64,000 bases of DNA from Singulisphaera acidiphila DSM 18658 (GTDB lineage: Bacteria > Planctomycetota > Planctomycetia > Isosphaerales > Isosphaeraceae). Both the position numbers and the translations under genes were made by a program. Shown in pieces: positions 51,715 through 60,929 of the stretch. The notes below the pieces were generated by a model. The model did not search any database and was not told where the DNA came from. It saw only the letters and a program-made list of their open reading frames with translations. The stretch's first letter is position 1; each line of letters opens with the position of its first letter. Location: assembly GCF_000242455.2 (NCBI RefSeq), contig NC_019892.1:2604001-2668000 (forward strand), read 5' to 3'.

Positions 51715-53398
51715 TTTGACTTTTGCCGTTTTGACGACCTTGTCGTGCCAGCGCGCACCCTGATCCGAGGAGACCCCTTGCGACGGCGTCTCGGACCGGG
51801 CTTTTGAGCGTGGCAAGCGACTTGGCGGGGGTTCAGGCCGCGGGGGCAAGGCCGTTGAGCAGGAGTTGCCGGAATCCGGGCGTGAGCTTTTGGAACACCA
51901 CGCGATCACCAGGGATCGCCAAAACCCATTCCAGCCACAACCAGCGGCGGACCGCCGTGATCGCATCCGAGAACGTTACATCACATTTGCCCGGCCAGTC
52001 CACGCCGCCGACCCGCGACCCGCGTCTCGGCAATCGGGAGTAAAGCCAGGTCACCAGGGTATACAGTCCGAACAGGCAGGGACCCACGCGCAGGACCGTG
52101 TCTCGACTCCAGCCACGCGTCGTCTCCATGCGGAGGTAAGAGCGAATTTCCTCGAAGGTGGTCTCGATGTTCCACCGCGCGGTGTAGGTCTCGATCAGCG
52201 ACGTGACGCTCATCGTGGCGTCGGTCGTGAAGAAATATCCATCCCGGTGCGTGCCGTCCCGGTCGTGGACGAAGACCCAGCGCACGTTCACCAGGGGACG
52301 TCCTCCCTTGTACCAGAGTCCGGTCCCCGTCACGGTCTCGACACGACGTCGGCCGCCGCCGTACCAGGCGACTTCCAGGGCCTGTCGTTGCTGGCTCACC
52401 TTGACGACTTCCGCCGGGCCGGGCAACTTCGCTCCCTTAACCCGAGGACGTCCCAGGCCCGCGTATTGCGGTGGTGGCTCGACCAGGTTGGCATCGGGGT
52501 AAAACAAGCTGACGAGGGTCAGCCGCTTCGGGGTCCGTGCGGCCAGTTCCGCCAACTCGTGGGTCGCATAGCCGCCGTCGGCGGTGACGACCAGGGTCCG
52601 ATCAGGGAACCATCGCATCAAGACACGAACCAACTGGCCGAGCAATTGGGGCGGTGTTTTGTGCCGTCGGCCGCACTTCGCGTTATCCTCCTTGGTTCGA
52701 TACAGCGCGATCAACAGCGGCAAGGCCCAGCGTCGCGTGGCCCAGGGGACGGGGACGAGCAGGGCCAAGACGACCCACTTATGCCCCCAGCGGAACGCGG
52801 TGTAGGTGTGAGTCGAGCGAACCGGGTCGCGATGGCGTCCCTTACCGTAGACATGAGGGCCGGGATGCTCGGTGACTGTGTCGTCACCCGCCAGGAGGAT
52901 CGGCCCGTGCGGCACGAAACTGGCAAGGACCGTGGCGATGTAGCGGCGAGCCAGGGCGGCGAGCGACCATCGGTCGCGCGAGAAGACGCGGTGATAGCTG
53001 CTGGGGTGCCCGGGCGCCAGGGTGCCCAGGACACGGAGCAGGTTGTTGATCGTGCGTCCGCCCAGAGTCAGGATCGCGGCCAGGGCCAGGAGGATGAACC
53101 GGCGATGGGCCGCCCGCGAGAAGGCGGGTTCGAGGGGGTCAAGAACGGTGCGGACCTGCTTGGGGAGTTGCTCGTGAATTCGTTCGAGCCTTCGCCGTGT
53201 GGCCCGCGCCTTGCGAGCCTGTCGCCGCCGGTTGGTCCGCAACCGCAAGCGAAGTTGCTTCACGGAGAGTCGCGCGCGAGTCCGATCGGTTAAACTGGTC
53301 ATGGCGGCCTTCTTGTGTGCGAGGAAGGGCTCTGTGCATACCCCTCATTGCACCAGGGAGGCTCGCCACATTTGTATCCCAAAACGGCAAAAGTCAAG
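51715..53398 (-). mobile_element. IS701-like insertion sequence, copy A (1684 bp)
   Basis: The ends are TTTGACTTTTGCCGTTTTG (51715) and, reversed, CTTGACTTTTGCCGTTTTG (53398). Copy B (54315-57336) has the same length, 1684 bp, after removing its internal ISAzo13 and the 3-bp duplication. Translations are the same over the whole transposase. CTAA/CTAG-like (YTAR) target bases fit IS701 habits. Confidence 0.9.
51833..53302 (-). CDS. IS701-like DDE transposase
   Basis: The 489-residue product has a basic, helical N-terminus and a DDE_5-type core: LLAGDDTVTEHPGPHVYGKG (first Asp pair), LVVTADGGYATHELAEL (second Asp) and ARWNIETTFEEIRSYLRMETTRGW (Glu), ending with a helical region WLYSRLPRRG. It is full length and uninterrupted, in contrast to its copy in the right-hand element, so it could supply transposase for both. 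Confidence 0.93.
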   Translation of the reverse strand: MTSLTDRTRARLSVKQLRLRLRTNRRRQARKARATRRRLERIHEQLPKQVRTVLDPLEPAFSRAAHRRFILLALAAILTLGGRTINNLLRVLGTLAPGHPSSYHRVFSRDRWSLAALARRYIATVLASFVPHGPILLAGDDTVTEHPGPHVYGKGRHRDPVRSTHTYTAFRWGHKWVVLALLVPVPWATRRWALPLLIALYRTKEDNAKCGRRHKTPPQLLGQLVRVLMRWFPDRTLVVTADGGYATHELAELAARTPKRLTLVSLFYPDANLVEPPPQYAGLGRPRVKGAKLPGPAEVVKVSQQRQALEVAWYGGGRRRVETVTGTGLWYKGGRPLVNVRWVFVHDRDGTHRDGYFFTTDATMSVTSLIETYTARWNIETTFEEIRSYLRMETTRGWSRDTVLRVGPCLFGLYTLVTWLYSRLPRRGSRVGGVDWPGKCDVTFSDAITAVRRWLWLEWVLAIPGDRVVFQKLTPGFRQLLLNGLAPAA

Positions 53399-53401
53399 CT
53401 A

Positions 53402-54311
53402 AGAGGCTCTGCCAAAACCTACCCAGCTGGGATTTCATCATCATACAACATGTGGAAGCAGATCACGCACGCAGCCAAGGTATTCCATGCTTCCTGGATG
53501 ACGGTCAGTCGGTCGTAGCGGATTCTCATTCGCCGTAGCCCCTTGAGCCAGCTGATGGTCCGCTCCACCACCCAGCGGACCTTGCCTAGCCCACTACCGT
53601 GCGGTGTCTTCCTTTTCGCGATGTGCGGCTCGATGCCCAGCCAGCGCAGCAGCCAACGGGTGTCGTCGCTGTCGTAGCCCCGGTCGGCGTAAAGCTCGTC
53701 GGGCAGTTCCTTGGGCCGGCCCGGCTTGCCCGTCACCCTGGGGAAGTCCAGCACCAAAGGGATGATCTGCATGTGGTCGCTGGCGTTGGCCCCCGCCGTC
53801 CGGATCGCCAGAGGCACCCCGTGCCGATCGACCAGAAGCGTGTGTTTCGTGCCCTTTCTGCCGCGATCTACGGGACTTGGGCCTGTCAGTTCGCCGCCGC
53901 CGAAGGCACGCAGGATGACGGCATCGACGATGACCAAGTCGGGGTCGAGTTTGCCCGCCTGACGCAGTAGCCGCAGCAAGTCGGCATGAAGGCGATCCCA
54001 GCAACCCATCTCCTCCCAGAGTTGGAGGAAGCGATGAGCCGATCGACCCGAACAGCCCAACTCGGGCGGCACGTCTTCCCAGCGGCAGCCGGTGGCCAGG
54101 ACGAACCACAGGACTTTAACGATGTGCCAGTTGTCGATCGGCGGTCGTCCACCGGCTGGGCCTACGGAACGCTCGGGCGGCAGGTGATGCGCCGCCAAAT
54201 CGAAAAACGCATTGGGCATGCGGGCAATGGCCATGACAGGTGACTCATACGCGAAGCGATCACCCTTCATTGTTCAAGCCGCGTGCCGAAGTAGGTTTTG
54301 GCAGAGCCTCT
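53402..54311 (-). mobile_element. IS5-family insertion sequence, 910 bp, inserted in the junction of the inverted IS701 pair
   Basis: Its 21-base ends (A plus GAGGCTCTGCCAAAACCTAC) are perfect inverted repeats. The target was the CTAG between the two IS701-like copies: C-TA on the left and TA-G on the right give a 2-bp TA duplication. The innermost position shows that IS5 is younger than the inverted pair. Confidence 0.9.
53419..54270 (-). CDS. IS5-family transposase
   Basis: The 283-residue product follows the IS5/IS427-type layout: an N-terminal DUF4096-like domain (RPPIDNWHIVKVLWFVLATG, CRWEDVPPELG), then the DDE core with DPDLVIVDAVILRAF, DRHGVPLAIRTAGANASDHMQ, ELYADRGYDSDDTRWLLRW and VVERTISWLKGLRRMRIRYDRL (Glu). 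It is on the minus strand and its stop codon lies inside the left inverted repeat. Full length and intact. Confidence 0.95.
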   Translation of the reverse strand: MKGDRFAYESPVMAIARMPNAFFDLAAHHLPPERSVGPAGGRPPIDNWHIVKVLWFVLATGCRWEDVPPELGCSGRSAHRFLQLWEEMGCWDRLHADLLRLLRQAGKLDPDLVIVDAVILRAFGGGELTGPSPVDRGRKGTKHTLLVDRHGVPLAIRTAGANASDHMQIIPLVLDFPRVTGKPGRPKELPDELYADRGYDSDDTRWLLRWLGIEPHIAKRKTPHGSGLGKVRWVVERTISWLKGLRRMRIRYDRLTVIQEAWNTLAACVICFHMLYDDEIPAG

Positions 54312-55576
54312 TAGCTTGACTTTTGCCGTTTTGGGATACAAATGTGGCGAGCCTCCCTGGTGCAATGAGGGGTATGCACAGAGCCCTTCCTCGCACACAA
54401 GAAGGCCGCCATGACCAGTTTAACCGATCGGACTCGCGCGCGACTCTCCGTGAAGCAACTTCGCTTGCGGTTGCGGACCAACCGGCGGCGACAGGCTCGC
54501 AAGGCGCGGGCCACACGGCGAAGGCTCGAACGAATTCACGAGCAACTCCCCAAGCAGGTCCGCACCGTTCTTGACCCCCTCGAACCCGCCTTCTCGCGGG
54601 CGGCCCATCGCCGGTTCATCCTCCTGGCCCTGGCCGCGATCCTGACTCTGGGCGGACGCACGATCAACAACCTGCTCCGTGTCCTGGGCACCCTGGCGCC
54701 CGGGCACCCCAGCAGCTATCACCGCGTCTTCTCGCGCGACCGATGGTCGCTCGCCGCCCTGGCTCGCCGCTACATCGCCACGGTCCTTGCCAGTTTCGTG
54801 CCGCACGGGCCGATCCTCCTGGCGGGTGACGACACAGTCACCGAGCATCCCGGCCCTCATGTCTACGGTAAGGGACGCCATCGCGACCCGGTTCGCTCGA
54901 CTCACACCTACACCGCGTTCCGCTGGGGGCATAAGTGGGTCGTCTTGGCCCTGCTCGTCCCCGTCCCCTGGGCCACGCGACGCTGGGCCTTGCCGCTGTT
55001 GATCGCGCTGTATCGAACCAAGGAGGATAACGCGAAGTGCGGCCGACGGCACAAAACACCGCCCCAATTGCTCGGCCAGTTGGTTCGTGTCTTGATGCGA
55101 TGGTTCCCTGATCGGACCCTGGTCGTCACCGCCGACGGCGGCTATGCGACCCACGAGTTGGCGGAACTGGCCGCACGGACCCCGAAGCGGCTGACCCTCG
55201 TCAGCTTGTTTTACCCCGATGCCAACCTGGTCGAGCCACCACCGCAATACGCGGGCCTGGGACGTCCTCGGGTTAAGGGAGCGAAGTTGCCCGGCCCGGC
55301 GGAAGTCGTCAAGGTGAGCCAGCAACGACAGGCCCTGGAAGTCGCCTGGTACGGCGGCGGCCGACGTCGTGTCGAGACCGTGACGGGGACCGGACTCTGG
55401 TACAAGGGAGGACGTCCCCTGGTGAACGTGCGCTGGGTCTTCGTCCACGACCGGGACGGCACGCACCGGGATGGATATTTCTTCACGACCGACGCCACGA
55501 TGAGCGTCACGTCGCTGATCGAGACCTACACCGCGCGGTGGAACATCGAGACCACCTTCGAGGAAATTCGCTCTTA

Positions 55577-56911
55577 GGGCTTGCGCAAAAACAACCTTTT
55601 CAAATCAAGCTTGGCATCTATGTCGGTTTCTGCGATAATAAGAGGATGTACGATCCTCTTGTCATCGCACAGATTCAACGGAAATTCCATCTGCTTTCCC
55701 CCGAGATGGACGAGAGACGCCGCCGGCAGTGGGCGGCAGCGGAGGCGAAGGAGTTGGGCTGGGGTGGTGTCTCGCTCGTGGCCCATGCCACCGGACTGTC
55801 TCGTCCGACGATCTCGGCTGGGATGCGGGAGCTTGAGCGACCGATTGCGCAACGCACGGTCGAAGGGACTCGGGTGCGTCGGCCGGGCGGTGGTCGGCCG
55901 ACAGCGGCGAAGTCTGACCCCGGATTGATGGCCGCGTTGGAGTCGTTGCTCGACCCCGTGACGCGAGGTGATCCCGAGTCGCCGTTGCGATGGACCTGTA
56001 AGAGCACGCGGCGGCTGGCCGAGGAGCTGTCGCGGCAAAACCACGGCGTGGGACCGCGAACCGTGGCCACATTGCTTCACGAGGCAGGGTACAGCTTGCA
56101 GGCGAATCGAAAGACTCGGGAGGGAGTCGCGCATCCCGACCGCAACGCCCAGTTCGAGTACATCAACGCCAGCGTTGGCCGAGCGCTGGCCCGGGGGCAA
56201 CCGGCGATCTCGGTCGACACCAAGAAGAAGGAGTTGGTGGGCGACTTCAAGAACGGTGGACGGGAATGGCATCCGCAGGGGGAACCCGAGGAGGTCCGAG
56301 TCCATGACTTCCTGGATAAGACCCTGGGCAAGGCGATCCCCTACGGCGTGTACGACATGGTCAACGACCAGGGTTGGGTCAGCGTGGGGATTGATCATGA
56401 CACGGCCCAATTCGCCACCCACAGCATCCGCCGCTGGTGGCAGGAGATGGGCCGTGAACGCTTTCCCCGGGCCACCGAATTGCTGATCACCGCTGATGGC
56501 GGTGGGAGCAATGGGCATCGGACGCGCCTCTGGAAGGTGTCGCTTCAGGCCTTGGCCGATGATCTTGGTTTGATGCTCTCGGTGAGCCATTTCCCGCCGG
56601 GCACGAGTAAATGGAACAAGATCGAGCACCGGTTGTTCAGCTTCATCACGCAGAATTGGCGAGGAAAGCCGTTGGTCAGCCATCAGGCAATCATTAACTT
56701 GATCGCCGCCACAACGACCAAGAGCGGCCTGATCGTGAAGGCGGTACTGGATACGAATCATTACCCCCTCGAGATCAAGGTGAGCGATACGGAACTGGCG
56801 GCGCTGTGTCTGGAACGGCACGAGTTTCACGGAGATTGGAACTACACCATCGCGCCGCGTATAAAGAAGTCACGCTCCCAAAAATTGTAAAAGTTATTTT
56901 TGCGCAAGCCC
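55577..56911 (+). mobile_element. ISAzo13-family insertion sequence, 1335 bp
   Basis: Ends GGGCTTGCGCAAAAACAAC (55577) and, reversed, GGGCTTGCGCAAAAATAAC (56911) differ at one position of 19. A 3-bp target duplication TTA (55574-55576 and 56912-56914) is seen by comparison with copy A. The intact transposase and clean ends suggest recent insertion. Confidence 0.92.
55646..56890 (+). CDS. ISAzo13-family transposase
   Basis: The 414-residue product starts at ATG 55646, which gives the family N-terminus (MYDPLVIAQIQRKFHLLSPE). It has LGWGGVSLVAHATGLSRPTI (helix-turn-helix), then the DDE core: QPAISVDTKKKELVGDFKN (first Asp), ELLITADGGGSNGHRTRLW (second Asp) and FPPGTSKWNKIEHRLFSFI (Glu). Full length. 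It interrupts the copy B transposase gene in the same orientation. Confidence 0.94.
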   Translation: MYDPLVIAQIQRKFHLLSPEMDERRRRQWAAAEAKELGWGGVSLVAHATGLSRPTISAGMRELERPIAQRTVEGTRVRRPGGGRPTAAKSDPGLMAALESLLDPVTRGDPESPLRWTCKSTRRLAEELSRQNHGVGPRTVATLLHEAGYSLQANRKTREGVAHPDRNAQFEYINASVGRALARGQPAISVDTKKKELVGDFKNGGREWHPQGEPEEVRVHDFLDKTLGKAIPYGVYDMVNDQGWVSVGIDHDTAQFATHSIRRWWQEMGRERFPRATELLITADGGGSNGHRTRLWKVSLQALADDLGLMLSVSHFPPGTSKWNKIEHRLFSFITQNWRGKPLVSHQAIINLIAATTTKSGLIVKAVLDTNHYPLEIKVSDTELAALCLERHEFHGDWNYTIAPRIKKSRSQKL

Positions 56912-57336
56912 TTACCTCCGCATGGAGACGACGCGTGGCTGGAGTCGAGACACGGTCCTGCGCGTGGGTCCCTGCCTGTTCGGACTGTATACCCTGGTGA
57001 CCTGGCTTTACTCCCGATTGCCGAGACGCGGGTCGCGGGTCGGCGGCGTGGACTGGCCGGGCAAATGTGATGTAACGTTCTCGGATGCGATCACGGCGGT
57101 CCGCCGCTGGTTGTGGCTGGAATGGGTTTTGGCGATCCCTGGTGATCGCGTGGTGTTCCAAAAGCTCACGCCCGGATTCCGGCAACTCCTGCTCAACGGC
57201 CTTGCCCCCGCGGCCTGAACCCCCGCCAAGTCGCTTGCCACGCTCAAAAGCCCGGTCCGAGACGCCGTCGCAAGGGGTCTCCTCGGATCAGGGTGCGCGC
57301 TGGCACGACAAGGTCGTCAAAACGGCAAAAGTCAAA

Positions 57337-57341
57337 CTAAG
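57337..57341. repeat. Direct repeat CTAAG, right copy
   Basis: Matches 51710-51714 and flanks the outer end of IS701-like copy B. Confidence 0.75.
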
Positions 57342-57348
57342 AAGTCGA

Positions 57349-58278
57349 GTGTTGCGAAGTCTCTCGCGGAGAAGCCATGGAGAAGAGTTTGAGAAGCTTG
57401 TCGCCCGGATCGAGCGGACGCTGGATAGCACCGGGGCAGTCATAACGCACGACGACCACGTCCCCGAGATAATTTCCGGCGAGCTTCGGCAGGTCGATGT
57501 TTCCATCAAGGCGAAGATCGGCTCCTCGATCAATCTGATAACTGTCGAGTGCCGTCGTCGATCAGGGGCCGAAGATACTACGTGGATCGAGCAACTGATT
57601 GGCAAGATGGGTCTTATTGGTGCTTCCCGTACTCGCGGTCTCAAAGAAGGGCTTTTCCAAAAAGGCAATTCACAATGCCCGAATTGGAAGGATCGACCTG
57701 CGGATGATTACAGAAATCACTGCCGAAGATATTCTTTCTTGGTGCGAAGTGCCTGAGCTCCAGTACGTCGAAACGTGTTTTGGACACGCAAGGATTTCGC
57801 TGCTGTCTAAACACAAGGAAATCCCGCGAGAAGAGATTCACGCCAATGTCATTGGTGCGGTTAAACGAGAAGGAAGGAATGCCGCAATCCTGAAAATGGG
57901 CGACTTCAACATCAACTGCAATGATGTCATCAACGCTTGGCAGAAAGAGTTCATAGGTACAGAGAAAGAGCTAGATAACGGTCTGTTACCTGGGGACCCC
58001 CCAGTGAAAAGGCGATCTCGTTCCCCGTCGAGAGCAGCACCTATTTTCTTAGAACAAAGCAGGGGTGGGTCCCGATCGATGAGATTTGTCTCGAAATCGA
58101 GGTGAGCCGCACGGTGAAGAACCTCCCTGTCACCCGAAGATTTCGCTACAGCAACATTGAGGGTAGCATTGTGGAGGGGGTGGATTTTGACACGAAGACA
58201 TCAGTGGGGATGGTGAGTCTTTACCGAATAAATTCCGGCGCACTCAAGCTTGCAATCGATCCCGGATCTTCGACGTGA
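57349..58278 (+). pseudogene. Mrr-like restriction endonuclease, frameshifted twice
   Basis: Translated in the first frame from GTG 57349, EEFEKLVARIERTLDSTGA and LRQVDVSIKAKIGSSINLI followed by TVECRRRSGAEDTTWIEQLI show the PD-(D/E)XK catalytic set (D in DVS, E-x-R) of Mrr-type restriction endonucleases. Near 57635 the frame shifts and continues as AVSKKGFSKKAIHNARIG...ITAEDILSW. Near 58000, by a C6 run, it shifts back to VESSTYFLRTKQGWVPIDEI and ends at 58278 (~310 codons). The start is uncertain. Inactive unless both shifts are errors. It would have cut foreign or modified DNA. Confidence 0.75.
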
Positions 58279-58563
58279 TCGGCGGACACGTCGACCGGAG
58301 ACTCAAGGCGCTCCTGGCCGATGGCCGGATCCGGGCGACCAAGGCCAATCTTACCAATTCGCTGGAAGGAGGCCCCTGGAAATCAGGGAAACCGCTGAGG
58401 TGGACCGCTACTGCCTATTGAGATTGCCTGGGAGTGGCCGTGATGGGTTAGACGAATGACAATGAACCACCGATTCCGACGGACCCGTCTTGCGCTAACT
58501 ACGGAACGCGCGACGGCCTGAGCATGACGGGGGCGCTCCGGTGGTGGTGTGCTCGACTCCCAG
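58279..58563. other. Intergenic stretch left of the passenger-bearing IS
   Basis: 285 bp holding a possible short remnant (58280-58420, encoding HVDRRLKALLADGRIRATKA) and nothing else recognisable. It ends in CCCAG, which recurs right of the IS. Confidence 0.4.
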
Positions 58564-58619
58564 ACTGCACTTTCCGCAATTTAATTCATTAAGACTGAAT
58601 CGGACTTCCGAGGTGACGT

Positions 58620-58922
58620 TCAGTCATCGGCCCCTTCTGGCTTGGGCCGAAGCAGTTTGACCGAAGCAGCGAAGTCGACTTCGATCGTCCCGCCATAAGT
58701 CACGTCCAGGGAGACTTCGTCTCGGGATCGATCGATGAGCTGGAATACCCTCGCCGTCAACGGCTCTCCGATCATGGGCACATCCGAGTCGGGGATCGGC
58801 CTGTCCCAACTCCACTCGTAGCAGTGGACAAAGCCCGTCTGACCACCGGATTCGCCCCAGCACGCGTATCCCGCGACCTTCGTAACGTTCAAAGTCACGA
58901 TATCACCGACGGCGACGCTCAT
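58620..58922 (-). CDS. Small S1-like (OB-fold) protein carried inside the IS
   Basis: ATG 58922 with AAGGA eight bases upstream gives 100 residues. MSVAVGDIVTLNVTKVAGY then CWGESGGQTGFVHCYEWSW follows the S1 RNA-binding pattern (VGD-x-V, Val-x-x-V-x-x-Y/G, G-x-x-G-F/L-V-H). The remainder (DVPMIGEPLTARVFQLIDRS, EVSLDVTYGG) fits the second half of an OB fold. The longer upstream frame has no start signal. It is divergent from the transposase gene of the same element, with the IRs outside both. The role in transposition or as host cargo is unknown. Confidence 0.68.
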   Translation of the reverse strand: MSVAVGDIVTLNVTKVAGYACWGESGGQTGFVHCYEWSWDRPIPDSDVPMIGEPLTARVFQLIDRSRDEVSLDVTYGGTIEVDFAASVKLLRPKPEGADD

Positions 58923-59037
58923 CTCTCCGATCCTTGCCACCCGGGCGGCGTAGGGCGTTGTGTAGACGGGGGCCGGCCCGACCGGGACGATGGCGGTTAC
59001 CACACTGCCTGACACCCCGAACGGAGCCGGCCCCCCG

Positions 59038-60366
59038 ATGTTATCCTCGCATCTGACACTCGCCCCGTGCCAGTGGTTCTCCCGGCTCGCCACCGTCCTC
59101 GACCGCCGGTCCGCCCCGAGGCTTGCCCTCCTGTTCCTCGGCGCCGTCCTGGCTCGGGGCCGGCGGACCGTCACCACCTGGATCAGGGCGGCCAAGCTCA
59201 GCGGTCGGTATCAGTCCTGCTATATCGCCGTCGCTGCCGCCGGCAAGAGGGCCGACAGCGTTGCCCGACGTCTGCTGATCGAGGTGGTCCGGCCGATCCT
59301 GGCGGGGGCCACGCGGCTGACCCTTGCCCTGGACGATACCCCGACCCAGCGATACGGGCCGCACGTCCAGGGGGCGGGCATCCATCACAACCCGACCCCC
59401 GGTCCGGCTGGCTCGCCCTACGTCTATGGCCACGTCTTCGTCGTCCTCGGGTTGCTCGTCACTCACAAGGCGTGGGGGACGATCGCCCTGCCGCTCTTGG
59501 CCCGGCTCTATATCCGCAAGAAGGATCTGCCGTCCATCGATCCGAAGCACCGGCCCGAGTTCCGCACCGAACTGGAACTGGCCGTCGAACTGCTCCGATG
59601 GGCCAAACCATGGCTGGACCTGCTGAACTTGCCAATCTGGGTGGTGGCCGACGGGGCCTATGCGAAGAAAGATTTCCTCAAGCCGGCGATGTCGTTGGGG
59701 ATGACCGTCGTCAGCCGGCTCCGCAAGGACGCGGCCCTGCGAACGGTGCCCGGACCGCCGACGGGCAAGCGAGGTCGTCCGCGAACTTATGGCCGGGACA
59801 AGATCGACTTGGCCAAGCGAGCTGGCCAGCGTCGGGGCTGGTCGTCCGAGACGCTCACCCTGTACGGGATCGCCTCGGTGAAGAAGTACAAGGCATTTCT
59901 GGCGACCTGGCGACCCGTCGGCGGGGTGATCCGGGTGGTCCTCGTGGACGAGCCGAACGGCGGGCGGGCGTTCTTCTGCACCGACACCTCGGCGAGCGTG
60001 GCCGACATCCTGGGGATGGTAGCCGATCGCTTCAGCCTGGAGATCACCTTTCGCGACTGCAAGGAGATCGTCGGTGCCGGCCAGCAGCAGGTGCGGTTCT
60101 TGTGGGCGAACGTCGGTGCGTTCCACATCTGCCTGTGGACGTTCACGCTGACCGAGGCGTGGGCTTGGGGCCGGAAGGACGAGGAATTGGTGGACCGCTC
60201 GGCCTCGCCCTGGGACAGCCCGACGCGTCGTCCGAGCCATGCGGACAAGAGACGAGCTTGGCGGCGTACGTTGCTGGGCGAGGAAATTCGAGCGGTTCTA
60301 CGTCCCGGGGTCACGGAGGAGGAAATTCAGGCCGCAGCCGATAGGCTGCTCAACCTGGCGGCGTGA
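59038..60366 (+). CDS. IS701-like DDE transposase
   Basis: The 442-residue product starts at ATG 59038. It contains LTLALDDTPTQRYGPHVQGA (first Asp pair), IWVVADGAYAKKDFLKPA (second Asp) and ADRFSLEITFRDCKEIVGAG (Glu), a DDE_5-type core related in layout to the transposase at 51833-53302 but much diverged. Full length with no frameshift. The element's passenger gene lies upstream on the other strand. Confidence 0.92.
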   Translation: MLSSHLTLAPCQWFSRLATVLDRRSAPRLALLFLGAVLARGRRTVTTWIRAAKLSGRYQSCYIAVAAAGKRADSVARRLLIEVVRPILAGATRLTLALDDTPTQRYGPHVQGAGIHHNPTPGPAGSPYVYGHVFVVLGLLVTHKAWGTIALPLLARLYIRKKDLPSIDPKHRPEFRTELELAVELLRWAKPWLDLLNLPIWVVADGAYAKKDFLKPAMSLGMTVVSRLRKDAALRTVPGPPTGKRGRPRTYGRDKIDLAKRAGQRRGWSSETLTLYGIASVKKYKAFLATWRPVGGVIRVVLVDEPNGGRAFFCTDTSASVADILGMVADRFSLEITFRDCKEIVGAGQQQVRFLWANVGAFHICLWTFTLTEAWAWGRKDEELVDRSASPWDSPTRRPSHADKRRAWRRTLLGEEIRAVLRPGVTEEEIQAAADRLLNLAA

Positions 60367-60547
60367 TATACATGCTATCCCGGAAAGTGCAGTCCCAGAA
60401 TCAGGTCATCGAAATCGCCTGGCTGTCCGGCTCGTTCCCGGCCGACTAGGCTCTGTTGAACAATCGGTTTTGGCAGCGCGTAATTATGGTGAGATCCAGC
60501 TCCGGAGCTGGGCAGGCTCTCAATGGAGGCTTCCCAGGCATCGCCAT

Positions 60548-60775
60548 GAACTCTCGAACTCAGAGTACGGCCGGCTCGACCGGCTTGTGCCCGAGCTGCG
60601 CCACAACGGCAGGGGCGGGGCGACCTTGGTTGCCACTCCGGGACATCGTTAACGGCATCCGCTGGATCTTAGCTACAGGTGCTCCCTGGCGTGATTTGCC
60701 GGAACGCTACGGCAAGTGGAATACGGTCTACACACGGTTCAAACTATGGCGTCCTCAATTTCACTTTTCGACGGG
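60548..60775 (+). pseudogene. IS5-family transposase, N-terminal fragment
   Basis: ELSNSEYGRLDRLVPELRHNG (frame 1), then after a shift in a G-rich run near 60612-60620, RPWLPLRDIVNGIRWILATG and APWRDLPERYGKWNTVYTRF, match the IS5-type N-terminal domain. The gene stops being recognisable after FKLWR (about 60758). The rest of a matching transposase occurs at 62513-62985. Confidence 0.75.
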
Positions 60776-60929
60776 CACTGCTCTAAACTCCGCTGTTCCG
60801 ATTGCGATTTGAATTCGGTCGCAAGAAACGGATAGGTTTCTCCGTCCGACCCTTACTACTATCACGAGGACGACAATCACGAGGCGATGCAAGACCGCTT
60901 TATCAACAAAACGCCGAAGGACAGCACTC

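Larger units (their letters stand above)
54411..57218 (+). pseudogene. IS701-like transposase, copy B, interrupted by ISAzo13
   Basis: The first part (54411-55576) encodes the same protein as 51833-53302 up to TTFEEIRS, where an ISAzo13 element starts. The second part (56915-57218) continues with YLRMETTRGWSRDTVLRVG to the same C-terminus. Removing the element and one TTA restores the frame. Inactive as it stands. Confidence 0.93.
54315..57336 (+). mobile_element. IS701-like insertion sequence, copy B, inverted, interrupted by ISAzo13
   Basis: This is copy A in inverted orientation. Without the internal ISAzo13 (1335 bp) and a 3-bp duplication it is 1684 bp, the same as copy A. The inner ends of A and B abut as CTAG (before the IS5), and the outer side of B is followed by CTAAG, as is the outer side of A. 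Confidence 0.9.
58564..60393 (+). mobile_element. Insertion sequence with an S1-like passenger gene, 1830 bp
   Basis: 13-bp inverted repeats ACTGCACTTTCCG (58564-58576) and its reverse complement (60381-60393) enclose a transposase gene and a divergent 100-residue gene. A 5-bp direct repeat CCCAG (58559-58563, 60394-60398) flanks it. The passenger is an unusual cargo and is therefore of interest. Confidence 0.75.

Noticed and set aside
54420..55466. Minus-strand ORF over IS701-like copy B
   Set aside because: A shadow of the transposase gene; the same shadow appears over copy A.
59041..60240. 399-codon minus-strand ORF over the 59038 transposase
   Set aside because: Shadow frame; it lacks motifs and start signals, and the plus frame has the DDE residues.
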